Shown here: in pieces, positions 44,600-59,234 of the stretch
How positions within the stretch are numbered: position 1 is the stretch's first letter
How the letters are laid out: the number at the start of each line of letters is the position of its first letter
NCBI GenBank assembly: GCA_030141605.1
Contig: JAQGDQ010000792.1
Span: forward strand, 35,001 to 95,271
Origin: Tubiluchus corallicola
Taxonomy: Eukaryota; Priapulida; Priapulimorpha; Priapulimorphida; Tubiluchidae
Direction of reading: 5' to 3'
DNA: 60,271 nt
Program-made: the position numbers and the translations under genes
The notes under the pieces: generated by a model
Told to the model about the DNA's origin: nothing
Database searches by the model: none
The model's input: only the letters and a program-made list of their open reading frames with translations

Positions 44600-45415
44600 A
44601 CATCAAATGTAGACACAAGAAAGTTCAAATGTGACTTAGGTAAGTCAAATGTAGACACAGGAAAGTTCAAATGTGACTTAGGTAAGTCAAATGTAGACAT
44701 AGGAATTTCGAATGTGTTTTGGTAACTCAAATGTGACTTAGGTAAGTCAAATGTAGACATAGGAATTTCGAATGTGTTTTGGCAACTCAAATGTGACTTA
44801 GGTAAGTCATGTGTAGACATAGGAATTTCGAATGTGTTTTGGTAACTCAAATGTGACTTAGGTAAGTCAAATGTAGACATAGGAATTTCGAATGTGTTTT
44901 GGCAACTCAAATGTGACTTAGGTAAGTCAAATGTAGACATAGGAATTTCGAATGTGTTTTGGCAACTCAAATGTGACTTAGGTAAGTCATGTGTAGACAT
45001 AGGAATTTCGAATGTGTTTTGGTAACTCAAATGTGACTTAGGTAAGTCAAATGTAGACATAGGAATTTCGAATGTGTTTTGGTAACTCAAATGTGACTTA
45101 GGTAAGTCAAATGTAGACATAGGAATTTCGAATGTGTTTTGGCAACTCAAATGTGACTTAGGTAAGTCAAATGTAGACATAGGAATTTCGAATGTGTTTT
45201 GGCAACTCAAATGTGACTTAGGTAAGTCATGTGTAGACATAGGAATTTCGAATGTGTTTTGGTAACTCAAATGTGACTTAGGTAAGTCAAATGTAGACAT
45301 AGGAATTTCGAATGTGTTTTGGTAACTCAAATGTGACTTAGGTAAGTCAAATGTAGACATAGGAATTTCGAATGTGTTTTGGTAACTCAAATGTGACTTA
45401 GGTAAGTCAAATGTA
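44600..45415. repeat. 60-bp satellite upstream of the SQP-B ATG
   Basis: About 13 units of exactly 60 bp with GGTAAGTCAAATGTAGACAT, AGGAATTTCGAATGTGTTTT and GGCAACTCAAATGTGACTTA. Two sites alternate between units (GGCAAC/GGTAAC and CAAATG/CATGTG), showing multi-unit copying. The period of 20 codons gives a long minus-strand frame that is not a gene. If SQP-B has a 5' UTR intron, the array lies inside it. Confidence 0.9.
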
Positions 45416-45599
45416 GATGCATTACTTTGAATAAATCGGTAATTAACTTATTTAAGTGCAAATTAGAAAAAGATAAACCAAAGACAGTGCATCTATTAGT
45501 AGACCTTTAACGTTGTTATTTTAACTTAAGAGCAATTGTTAAATTGAAATTAAAGAAGATTGAATTTAACATCCTTAAACTTTAACACCTATCCACATT

Positions 45600-45785
45600 T
45601 GTGATACCAATGTCACATTTGACTTGACATGTGTCTACATTTGACTTACCAAAAACGCTTAAGATTTCTTGAAAACCATTGTTAACACATTTGAACTACC
45701 TAAGTCTACATTTGAGTTAACAAGACACATTTGAATTACCTAAATCTACATTTGAGTTAACGCAGGTCTACATTTGACATGTAAA
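45600..45785. repeat. Inverted, diverged copies of the 60-bp satellite core
   Basis: Several GTCTACATTTGACTTACC-type elements run opposite to the main array, interrupted by unique sequence. The locus can therefore form inverted pairings with the array. Confidence 0.6.
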
Positions 45786-46364
45786 ACCTATAGTAAAGAA
45801 CTGCTTGTGCTTTAAATATAAAATATAGTTTATAAGTCTGTTTGTCTTTCTGTGCATCACGACATAGTAAAATTTCTCAACTAACAAAACGCGTATTTTC
45901 TCAAAAATGCTCTAAACTGGTTCATTTTAACACATTGTTAATTTCAATACAGTATTTCTCATATGTCACAGTTTAACACTGCAGTATAAGTTTAAGCTCA
46001 CGAAACGTCTAATGACCCCTACTAAACTAATAATATTTTATTACGCACTTTTACTTGTACTGCTCTCAGCACTAACACGGATTACTTTCTATAAAACACC
46101 AACTACATACGTAAAGAGGTTCTTTCGTCTTTGCCGCAAACCACTGTGAAGTCGGAATGAGATATTCAGTCAGTAGAACAGCTGAACTTCCGTCATGTAA
46201 CTAGTGGTCTACATTTGAAGTTCAGCCATTTTAATGGCTGTGTCATGGTCTAAAACACAGTTGGTTTTGTCACACGATTACCTCTGACTGTTGTACAGTC
46301 ATAAATTATTTGCGGTGTACAGTCCCATATACTCAGATCTTATGAAAACTGAGGAGATTTAAAT

Positions 46365-47022
46365 GACAAGAAAAGGGGCACCCGAAGTAGGTTTCAGAAA
46401 AATTGCCTAAAAAAATTATATTACTTTATAGCAATTTTATGCGCGTATCGTACTCGCATTGGCAGGAATTTTAGTTTGTTTTCATTTTAAATCTCCCGCA
46501 ATGTTGTTCCAACCGCGTCATTACGTGACGTCATACACACACAACTTAAATCAGGGGAAGTAAAGGCAATGTTAAATTATGTCCCAAAAAGCATTCGATG
46601 CAAATCTATATTCTTAGCATTTTGCTTACCTGCAAGACTTATGTAACTAGACTAATAATTTAAAATGTTTGTGCCAATTGGTAAAATGTCACTGACTCAC
46701 CCTCCAGGGTGCGCCACTCACTAACCAAAAAAACGTATTTTTAATGTTATTGACGAGATTCAGTAATTTAAAACTTTACTTAGTTAGTGACGTTTGTGCT
46801 ACGAATGCTCTGACTATTTTTTCAAAGTTTACACAATGTTTCCTAAACTTGTTTCAAATGACCTGTCGTCAAAATGGCTGCATCGAACGGTCATTGTGGG
46901 AGTTAAATTTACATGTTTTATACAGAGTTACTGCCGACGCAAGCCCTGCAGGCAAAAAGGCAGTATGTAAGTTATATAAATTTTTTAAGCTTGTGTAATT
47001 GGAGGGTTTTCTTGTGTTTTAA
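46365..47022 (+). mobile_element. TTAAAGGACAAG-family MITE, uninterrupted copy
   Basis: Contiguous match to the two halves at 15036-15190 and 15650-16180. At the point where that copy holds a LINE, this one reads GTCATACACACACAACTTAA without insertion. Confidence 0.65.
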
Positions 47023-47084
47023 ACGTCCTGACACTTTGTCACGGTGTTAATGGGAAAGATTACAATGTTAGATAAGTTTGCAAA

Positions 47085-47345
47085 CACACATTATTAGCAA
47101 TATCTATTGTTTTCTCTTTCACAAACACGTGCAACACGCTCGTGGAATATTTCTGCTGTGGAAAATTTTGTTAGTTTGTGATGTCATCAATAGTTGGGCT
47201 CCCCTGCCGTTAATTAAGTTTTTAATGTATTATTTAATTATCAGCAACGCTTTTGCTGTATTAATCGTGTTAACATGTATACTTTTTATTGGACTTGAAA
47301 ATGGGATAGTGTATGAAAAATCATCCTGTCTTCCTTTAACTAAGG
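47085..47345. mobile_element. Dispersed repeat ending TCCTGTCTTCCTTTAA
   Basis: Matches about 55010-55246 in direct orientation and part of about 59505-59620 in inverse orientation. Shared text includes CAAACACGTGCAACACGCTC and GTTAGTTTGTGATGTCATCA. The 102-codon hydrophobic frame within it is not conserved in the other copies. Confidence 0.6.
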
Positions 47346-47925
47346 GTCTGGGTTTTCAGCATACATCTGAATCAACTGTTAGGTAAACTAGGTGACCACG
47401 ACTAGGCTATGTAACTGTCATTATTCTTCTACTCTCGACGCTAACGTAAAATGTATAAAGTTGTGGCAAGACCCGTACCTTCTGGCAATCTTCTGAATGA
47501 GTCGCTATACCGTCAGAGACGTCACGACGTCATTCGAATTCGTATTTAACCCGCTTCTGCGAAGTGAGTCAGATGCTTTATAAAATCGCCCGGAGGTAAT
47601 TTTTCAGGCGAGCACTTTAACCTAGGTCACATACCGTGACCACTCGGCTATTCACTTCGTTACAGTCAATTAAATTAAGTTGCACGATTATTCGAGACGG
47701 AAAAGTTCAGACTTTGAATTAATTCTGATCAGAGTTCCGTCGCCCGATCATAATTACAAAATAATTTAACTGGTATGTTTGAAAATGGTTTACGATTCCA
47801 GGCTTACGGTAATTGAGCAATAACAATTCTGTTTACAAGCTGAACTTGTTAGAATTTTAGACTTCCTCTTTCACAAGTGTTACTTAGTGAGCGCAGGTTT
47901 TTTGTGCAGTTTGAGCTCGTTTATG
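47346..47925. other. No gene recognised
   Basis: Unique-looking AT-rich sequence between a dispersed repeat and the 32-bp satellite. Confidence 0.4.
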
Positions 47926-49315
47926 GATCGGTTTGTGGATCTAAATGGTTGCTTATGGATCGCTTTATGGATCTAAATGCTTGTTTGTGGATCGCTTTAT
48001 GGATCTAAAGGCTTTTTTGTGGATCGGTTTGTGGATCTAAATGCTTGTTTATGGATCGCTTTATGGATCTAAATGCTTGTTTGTGGATCGGTTTGTGGAT
48101 CTAAATGCTTGTTTTTGGATCAGTTTATGGATCTAAATGCTTGTTTTTGGATCGGTTTGTGGATCCAAATGCGTGCTTATGGATCCCTTTATGGATCTAA
48201 ATGCTTGTTTATGGATCGCTTTATGGATCTAAATGCTTGTTTATGGATCGTTTACGGATCTAAATGCTTGTTTATGGATCGGTTTATGGATATAAATGCT
48301 TGTATATGGATCGCTTTATGAATCTAAATGCTTGTTTAAGGATCGGTTTATGGATATAAATGCTTGTATATGGAACGCTTTATGGATCTAAATGCTTGTT
48401 TGTGGATCGCATTATGAATCTAAATGCTTGTTTGTGGATCGCTTTATGGATCTAAAGGCTTTTTTGTGGATCGCTTTATGGATCTAAATGCTTGTTTATG
48501 GATCGCTTTATGGATCTAAATGCTTGTTTGTGGATCGCTTTATGGATCTAAATGCTTGTTTATGGATCGCTTTATGGATCTAAATGCTTGTTTATGGATC
48601 GCTTTATGGATCTAAATGCTTGTTTGTGGATCGCTTTATGGATCTAAATGCTTGTTTATGGATCGCTTTATAGATCTAAATGCTTGTTTATGGATCGCTT
48701 TATAGATCTAAATGCTTGTTTGTGGATCGCTTTATGGATCTAAATGCTTGTTTATGGATCGCTTTATAGATCTAAATGCTTGTTTATGGATCGCTTTATA
48801 GATCTAAATGCTTGTTTGTGGATCGCTTTATGGATCTAAATGCTTGTTTATGGATCGCTTTATAGATCTAAATGCTTGTTTATGGATCGCTTTATAGATC
48901 TAAAATGCTTGTTTGTGGATCGCTTTATGGATCTAAATGCTTGTTTATGGATCGCTTTATAGATCTAAATGCTTGTTTATGGATCGCTTTATAGATCTAA
49001 AATGCTTGTTTGTGGATCGCTTTATGGATCTAAATGCTTGTTTATGGATCGCTTTATAGATCTAAATGCTTGTTTATGGATCGCTTTATAGATCTAAAAT
49101 GCTTGTTTGTGGATCGCTTTATGGATCTAAATGCTTGTTTATGGATCGCTTTATAGATCTAAATGCTTGTTTATGGATCGCTTTATAGATCTAAAATGCT
49201 TGTTTGTGGATCGCTTTATGGATCTAAATGCTTGTTTATGGATCGCTTTATAGATCTAAATGCTTGTTTATGGATCGCTTTATAGATCTAAAATGCTTGT
49301 TAGTGGATTGCTTTA
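47925..49315. repeat. 32-bp satellite with higher-order structure
   Basis: About 43 units of 32 bp (ATGGATCGCTTTATGGATCT then AAATGCTTGTTT). From about 48620 on, units fall into a three-unit order: TGTGG...ATGG, ATGG...ATAG, ATGG...ATAG. From about 48900 each trimer ends with an extra A (AAAATGC), giving a 97-bp higher-order unit. Confidence 0.95.
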
Positions 49316-49460
49316 TGGAAATTCTTTTGACAAACTTGAAATGGAGTCGTGCCATCCAGACCCCTATGTGTGTTTAAAACTTAAAACGGATTCATCTCTC
49401 AAACAATAAAGAAATACATCGATGCCAGAGACGAATTTCTGAAGATCCATCAAGATTTGT

Positions 49461-49856
49461 TTAACCCTTTCGGGTTGGTACTTTTGTTCAGTATGTCCAT
49501 CTTGTTTACACATAATAATTATTTTTTTCTACCTGTGCCCGCGTGCTAAATATAGCCTGTATCCCACGGGATACATTGGGATTCAATGGAAGCATAAAAT
49601 GTGCTTCATTTTGCAACTGCTGATAATTTTTTAAAGTATTTAAGACATTTAGTATGCATCATATGCTGATCTGTACAAAGTCATCTCTAAAGTACTGTAC
49701 CTTGCACAGTTTTTTATATTTTTAGTCCAATGTTATTGGCTTAAATCAAAATAACTATTAACAGATCAAATAAATGTCAGTTTTAAAATTTTATTAATTT
49801 TAAAGGCAGAAAATATTCTCGTATCCCACGAGATACAACGGGTATGAAAGGGTTAA
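49461..49856 (+). mobile_element. TTAA-flanked piggyBac-like MITE, copy 1
   Basis: 396 bp from TTAACCCTTTCGGGTTGG to GGGTATGAAAGGGTTAA, with TTAA at both ends and CCCTTTC inverted termini. A related copy lies in opposite orientation at 53478-53952. Confidence 0.75.
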
Positions 49857-49878
49857 GATTAATGTGGTGACGTGTACG

Positions 49879-52033
<2,155 letters not shown>

Positions 52034-54518
52034 CTAATTAACTGTTACGCTTGTACTCGCTCCAACCGTCTGATTTCTTTTTTGATCTCTTCTACCTTTC
52101 CTTTTTCTGAATTTTTGTTCGTAGCCACCAGGTTGAACATCTTCAGTGACAGGAAGTTGGGCCTCTTGGCTGTATCCAAGCTGGTAAACCTGCCTTTGTT
52201 GTGGAGCGTATTGCTGCTGGTAAGGCCTGTATCCTTGGTCATAGCCCTGTTGTACTGGTCCTTGATTGTATTGTCCCTGGAATTGTTGTCCCTGTGGTAC
52301 TGGTCCTTGATTGTATTGTCCTTGGAATTGCTGCCTTTGTGGTACTGGTCCTTGATTGTATTGTCCCTGAAATTGTTGCCCCTGTTGTACTGGTCCTTGG
52401 TTGTATTGTCCCTGAAATTGTTGCCCTTGTGGTACTGGTCTTTGGTTGTATTGTCCCTGGAATTGTTGCCCTTGTGGTACTGGTCCTTGGTTGTATTGTC
52501 CCTGGAATTGTTGCCCTTGTGGTACTGGTCCTTGGTTGTATTGAGGTTGTACTCCATAGTTCTCCTGTGCTTGTGGATAGTGTTGTTCGTAACCACCTTG
52601 ATACTGTTGTTGAGGATCTTGCGAATAATCTTGATCAGGGACGTACTGTTGTTGATCATAACCTCCATACTGAGCTCGCGCCTGTTCTCTCTCCTCTGCT
52701 TCTTGCCTGTGTGCCTCTTCCATTGCCCTGTGGACGTTGGAGACATCAATTTTCCTGTTAGGATCTAAGCTGATGTCCAAACTTCCAGACAGGGCATGTT
52801 TAGGGCCAACGTTATATCCTTGAAGAGGCTTCTTGTCGAATTGTTGTCCTCCATCGAAGCCTATGCCCTCCTTGTATCCTTGCTGCTGTCCAGATTGTTG
52901 GAATCCCTGGATTGCTTGTTGGTAATTTGGTCCCTGCTGTAGGTATCCCTGTCCAGGCTGTTGGTATTCCTGGTGTCCTTGATTGTACTGGTTGTCTGGC
53001 ACATAAAGACCCGTTGCTGGTCCTTGCGGTGCATAAACGCCGCTCCCTGGGCGCTGTTCGTACCCATATTCTGGACCTTGATGTCTAAATTGTTCTCTTG
53101 GTCCTTGGTTTACAGGTCGAAGTCGATTGAAAGAAAAGTCTCTTGGTTGCCCAACTGGAAGCGATCGGTCTGGTGGGTTGTAACTGATACCGGAACTTAC
53201 GTAGGACCTCTTGTCCAGCATTGGTGAATATCCGTGACCCCGTCGATTTTCATCGCCCAAAAAACCTCCTCCTTGCCCAGGTTGTTGTGCCCTGCACGTG
53301 CACAGAACCTAAAACCAATAAAACGCTCTCATTTCCACTTCATATCTTTTTGTATACAGATTGCTGTAGAAGAGACGGTAAGGACTTTAACCTATCTGAC
53401 CTAACACACTCTTTGCCACCATCAGTTGATCATGGCTTTTTATAATAAAGTATCATAAAGGAAAACAATTACAATGATTAACCCTTTCATACCCGTTGTA
53501 TCCCGTTGGATACGAGAATATTTTCTGCCTTTAGAATTAATAAAATTTTAAAACTGACAGCTATTTGATCTGTTAATAGTTATTTTGATTTAAGCCAATA
53601 ACAATAGACTAAAAATGGTGATAAAATGGCAAACTAGAACATCTACATAGCATAAAAAACTGCGCAAGGTACAGTACTTTAGAGACGACTTTGTACAGAT
53701 CAGCGAAGCATGAATACTAAATGTCTTAAATACTTTAAAAAATTATCAACAGTTGCAAAATGAAGCACATTTTATGCTTCCATTGAATCCCAATGTATCC
53801 CGTGGGATACAGACTATATACAGGCTATATTTAGCACGCGGGCACAGGTAGAAAAAATAATTATTATGTGTAAACAAGATGGACATACTGAACAAAAGTA
53901 CCAAGCCAAAAATTTTTTTTTTTTTTAAATAATTTGGGACTGAAAGGGTTAAGAATGCATGAGAATATCATTTCATGATGCCTGCATAAACAAGGAACTA
54001 AAAATGGAATCGATCTTTTCGGCAAAGCATAAATTCGCAGCTATTCTCTTTGAAGAAATGGATTTATGTACGGACTAATAAAAATTGTCGAACAAATATG
54101 CAAACTTAACTTGACCCAGTATAAACAAACAGTGTTCTTGTCAAACAAGATAAATTATTTTTAAAACACATTTAAGTTTACCGCAGTTTGAGCAAATAAC
54201 ATTATAATTCTCGTAAGTATCATGAAGACTACTGAAGATACGTGATAAAATTACAGCTAACTCTGACATATGGTGTCTTTGAAAAGAGAAACATATTATT
54301 TGACAAAAATACCGTCAGTAAATGATGACTTATTTGAATAAGATAAAAGAAGTTCGCCGAGGTGGAGAATGCAAGTGAAATATGAGTATTTGTTTTTGTG
54401 AACTCCTAAACGATGGCGCCACACAACAATCTGTCTCTTGCCTGTTGACACCCTGATGGTTAATATTAAATTTGTAACTTACCGTAAACAATATTGCTAC
54501 AGCAGCTATTTGCTTCAT
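52034..54518 (-). CDS. SQP-C: secreted Gln-rich protein with 15-residue repeats, 2 coding exons, 436 aa
   Basis: Coding exons: 54518-54483 (MKQIAAVAILFT, 12 codons, donor GTAAGT) and 53308-52034 (acceptor TGGTTTTAG, TAG stop), joined in phase 0. The join gives a clear signal peptide ending VLCTCRA before QQPGQGGG. The mature protein has Arg/Tyr/Pro-rich and Gln/Gly/Tyr-rich low-complexity regions, a predicted charged helix IDVSNVHRAMEEAHRQ (about 199-214), seven copies of QYNQGPVPQGQQFQG (about 268-371) and a basic tail (RKRKGRRDQKR). No catalytic domain was recognised. It shares signal-exon design, Gln/Tyr bias and a short helix motif with SQP-A. A pyrimidine tract plus TTTTTAG seven bases before the ATG suggests a 5' UTR intron. 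An extracellular structural role is inferred. Confidence 0.85.
53478..53952 (-). mobile_element. TTAA-flanked piggyBac-like MITE, copy 2, in the SQP-C intron
   Basis: 475 bp with TTAA at both ends, inverse to 49461-49856. It shares GGTACTTTTGTTCAGTATGT and TCCCAATGTATCCCGTGGGA in complement. One end has an extra A/T run and GGGACTGAAAGGGTTAA, which recurs at about 59490-59510. Confidence 0.75.
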
Positions 54519-54695
54519 TGTGACACTAAAAAGAGAGACAATTTAGAACCATAAATGTATCAAAAATTATCATTAATAATAATAAAAGACACACACACAC
54601 ATATGCATTAGATATTAGGTATTTATATATATTTAGATACTTACAAGACATACATAGTTTGATGATTAGTATTTAAATATAGTTATATATAATAC

Positions 54696-54732
<37 letters not shown>

Positions 54733-56460
54733 AACTTTATTTATTTTGAATGTATTTACAACTCAGTAACAGATTACTGATCACAGTATTTCCATTATGT
54801 GCAATGATGAAATATACAATTAGTTAGTTCGAGTATTTAATAACTCAAAATAGTTAGTTCAAGAATACAGTTCATTAGTTAATACTTAATTAAAATTTAC
54901 AAAACCCGTACAATAGATACAATAACAGAAACAGAAAGTTTGGAAATTTTATATATAAATTTGCCTACTTTTAGTACAACACACTGAATATCTTACAGTA
55001 GCACTGTCCTTCAATTTCCGCTTTCGCAAACACGTGCAACACGCTCATGGAACATTTTTGTTGTTGAAAATTATGTTAGTTTGTGATGTCATCAACCGTT
55101 GGACTCGCTCGCCATTAAATAAGTTTTTAATCTATTATTTAATAATCAGAAACGCTTTTGCAGTATTAATCATGTTAAAATGTATATTTTTTATCGACAT
55201 AAAAATGGGGTAGTGTATGAAAAATCATCCTGTCTTCCTTTAATCTAAATATAATATTGTGCAACAACAAGAATCAGCAGTTCGTTAACCAATAGAAAAG
55301 CTCAATTATCAATAAACACATCAAGGATAAACTCTTTTTTGAAAAAATACAACATATTGCACGAGAAATAAAGATTTCGAAATCAGTTTATTTCATCGTT
55401 GTTATTAAAATTTCAAAACAAAAGTATTCCACTCTTACACGATAAAATCCAATTGAAATCAATCAACTGTTCTCCATTGAAATTGTTTAATAACTGATAA
55501 TTCTTCTCAACTGGATGTCACAATACTTTTGTTTCAAATTTAAATAGTTTACAAGAATATTAAATTATGAAAATTTAACAAAGTTTTGATGGACGTATGA
55601 ATTGCACACTAAATATCTATGTTTCGAAATCTGATACCAAGTTTTTTAGTACAATATAATGTACATATAATTTACCAACTGTTTGTCAGTAATTTATAAT
55701 TAGTAGGTAATTCCAGAAAATATTATATAGAAATCGATTTTCTTAGATTATATGAGTAATTATCAGTAATTTATAATTAGTAGGTAATTCCAGAATTAAA
55801 TATGAAAGTGATTTTCTTAGATTTTATAAAAATCTCTTCTTACCAATATTCCTTTATCACCACATCAGCAAAAATAAAAAAATTGAAAACTTATACAGTA
55901 GCTTACCTTTTCATTTGCCTAGCATCCAGTTCTTTTCCTTCTAACGACTTCTTGCTAACAGAAAATTTTCTTTTCTCCAAGTGAATTTATGTAAGTTTCG
56001 TACTTCTTGCACTTGAAATGCTGACCTGTCACGTGACCTATACCTGCATTGTGATTTACCTGTCCGAAAGTCGTCACCTTTGCTAATGAGTGGTGTCACA
56101 TCAGCAGGTAAGTTGTGTCATCGACCCATATCCAGGTGAATGTAATGATTAGCTCAGGGGGCAGCACATTGTTTAGAGATAAATTATTCGGTCGTGTCAA
56201 AGGCGATTAACACAGTGACACAAACGTTAGATAATTAGCAGTTTTTCTTTGTTTTCATGGTAAAGGTTCGTCGGACAAGCTGAAACGTTTGTACCGTGAC
56301 ATCCATCCAATTCAAGGTGGGCAATTAAGGGAGTAATTAAGACAATTAAACTACTCAGGTATGAACATGTATGTTTAGCAGTGCAGCGACAGAAATCTGA
56401 TTATTATAAGATGAAAATATTATTAATTTTACCTAGGGGCATCAATTGAAATGACGTTGT
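54519..56460. other. SQP-C upstream region with (TA)n and a dispersed repeat
   Basis: Includes (TA)n at about 54695-54727 and a copy of the repeat at 47085-47345 (about 55010-55246). A possible non-coding first exon ends at about 55908 before GTAAGC on the minus strand. No protein gene is supported. Confidence 0.4.
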
Positions 56461-56915
<455 letters not shown>

Positions 56916-57360
56916 TTAATTCATAAACTCAGATCAAGTCATCCATCCAGTGCCATTCTCTTCAAATTGTTGCAGAATTACATAAAGTCTACTAACCGTT
57001 TTGCCAATTAATTGTATGTGTAATTGCATATTGAATGGTAACCTGAAATATTTTGAATTTTATGCTTTTGAATTAAACACTAGTTATTGAACAATCCTAT
57101 TTTTGTATAGCTAATAGGATGATGTACATTGATAATTGTTTCTGGTATCACTTCTGTACTCTGCGAGGTTTGTATATTTCAATTTTAAGTATTAACTAGT
57201 GAATTACTTGTGATTTTGAACTAACTATCTATATAACTACATTGTTGATAACCAGTTGCATATATCTGTTCTGAAGTAAAACGTGTTTGTTGCGCAGTGG
57301 ATAAACTCCGATCAGTAATATTACTGTATGTTAATCCACTTAAAATAAATAAAGTTTATA
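56916..57360. other. No gene recognised
   Basis: AT-rich sequence between two microsatellite blocks. Confidence 0.4.
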
Positions 57361-57370
57361 GATAAGTATA

Positions 57371-57426
<56 letters not shown>

Positions 57427-57592
57427 AATAATAATAAAAATATTAACAATAATAAAAACAAACAATGACGATGACGACGGCAACAACAACAACAAAAACA
57501 ACAACAATGACAACAACAACAACAAAACAACAACAACAACGGCAACATCATCATCAACAACAACAACAACATCATCATCAACAACAACAGTC

Positions 57593-57646
<54 letters not shown>

Positions 57647-57705
57647 GTGACGACAACAACAACAACAACAACAACAACAACAGTGACAACAACAACAACA
57701 ACATA
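57371..57705. repeat. (GAT)n then (CAA)n microsatellites
   Basis: (GAT)n at about 57371-57426 and a long impure (CAA)n at about 57480-57700. Gln-, Thr- or Val-rich frames here are artefacts. Confidence 0.95.
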
Positions 57706-58079
57706 TATAGTTAAAAAAACCAAGACCATTAGCTTGTCTCATAATTGGGCACAGTTGCTTTAATCAAAATGTCGCATCTGCTACTTAAAATGAATTCAGA
57801 CTGGCCTGACTCACAATTTCAAAGATGATTGTTATTTTGTCACGATTATGATGAATGATTATTATTATTAAGTGAACGAAGCCACTTTGTTCTAGTTTAG
57901 AAAAACACGTGGTTTAATCCACAAAGGAGGAAGTAATTATATTTTTCTGCAGCTGTAATCATATAATCCCTACAAAGACATGATTTTCGCGTGGCGTTGA
58001 CAATCAAGCATGTCATGTTTAACAGTCATTTCGATTTTTGGTGATATCTGAGCTTTTTTTCCAATTCCAACATAATTCT

Positions 58080-59155
58080 AGTTGTTTTCTGTTTAACCTA
58101 ACGTTATTTCTGTCTGGTTCAAGTTTTGTAAAGCATTTCTGTACGTTCAATTGGTGAAATTTCATTGTTTTCTGTTTAACCTAACGTTATTTCTGTCTGG
58201 TTCAAGTTTTGTAAAGCATTTCTGTACGTTCAATTGGTGAAATTTCGTTGTTTTCTGTTTAACCTAACGTTATTTCTGTCTGGTTCAACTTTTTTAAAGC
58301 ATTTCTGGTGAAATTTCATTGTTTTCTGTTTAAACTAACGTTATTTCTGTCTGGTTCAAGATTTGTTAAGCATTTCTGTACGTTCAACTGGTGAAATTTC
58401 AATGTTTTCTGTTTAAACTAACGTTATTTCTGTCTGGTTCAAGATTTGTAAAGCATTTCTGTACGTTCAACTGGTGAAATTTCATTGTTTTATGTTTAAG
58501 CTAACGTTATTTCTGTCTGGTTCAACTTTTTTAAAGCATTTCTGTACGTTCAACTGGTGAAATTTCATTGTTTTCTGTTTAACCTAACGTTATTTCTGTC
58601 TGGTTCAAGATTTGTAAAGCATTTCTGTACGTTCAACTGGTGAAATTTCAATGTTTTCTGTTTAAACTAACGTTATTTCTGTCTGGTTCAAGTTTTGTAA
58701 AGCATTTCTGTACGTTCAACTGGTGAAATTTCGTTGTTTTCTGTTTAAGCTAACGTTATTTCTGTCTGGTTCAAGTTTTGTAAAGCATTTCTGTACGTTC
58801 AATTGGTGAAATTTCATTGTTTTCTGTTTAACCTTACGTTATTTCTGTCCGGTTCAAGTTTTGTAAAGCATTTCTGTACGTTCAATTGGTGAAATTTCGT
58901 TGTTTTCTGTTTAAGCTAACGTTATTTCTGTCTGGTTCAAGTTTTGTAAAGCATTTCTGTACGTTCAACTGGTGAAATTTCGTTGTTTTCTGTTTAACCT
59001 AACGTTATTTCTGTCTGGTTCAAGTTTTGTAAAGCATTTCTGTACGTTCAATTGGTGAAATTTCATTGTTTTCTGTTTAAACTAACGTTATTTCTGTCTG
59101 GTTCAAGTTTTGTAAAGCATTTCTGTACGTTCAACTGATGAAATTTCATTGTTTT
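58080..59155. repeat. 83-bp minisatellite
   Basis: About 13 units of 83 bp with TTTTCTGTTTAACCTAACGT, TATTTCTGTCTGGTTCAAGT and GTACGTTCAATTGGTGAAAT. One unit (near 58300) lacks the GTACGTTCAA part. Shared variants (ACC/AAACT/AAGCT, AAGTT/AAGAT) mark unit subtypes. Confidence 0.95.
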
Positions 59156-59234
59156 ATGTGTCTTGGCTTGTTATGGGGTTGGTTCTTGTCATCTAGGGAA
59201 TTACAAATCATGTTCGACTCAAGTCGCTCAACAT

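Noticed and set aside
44596-45390. 264-codon minus-strand frame of STFDLPKSHL-type repeats
   Set aside because: A 60-bp satellite gives an automatic 20-codon repeat. It lies in non-coding sequence upstream of SQP-B with no signal peptide or splice partner.
47078-47386. 102-codon hydrophobic frame resembling a membrane protein
   Set aside because: It lies in a dispersed repeat, and the matching copy at 55010-55246 does not keep the frame.
52045-52768. Plus- and minus-strand frames overlapping SQP-C
   Set aside because: Other registers of the 45-bp coding repeat, without signal peptide or splice support.
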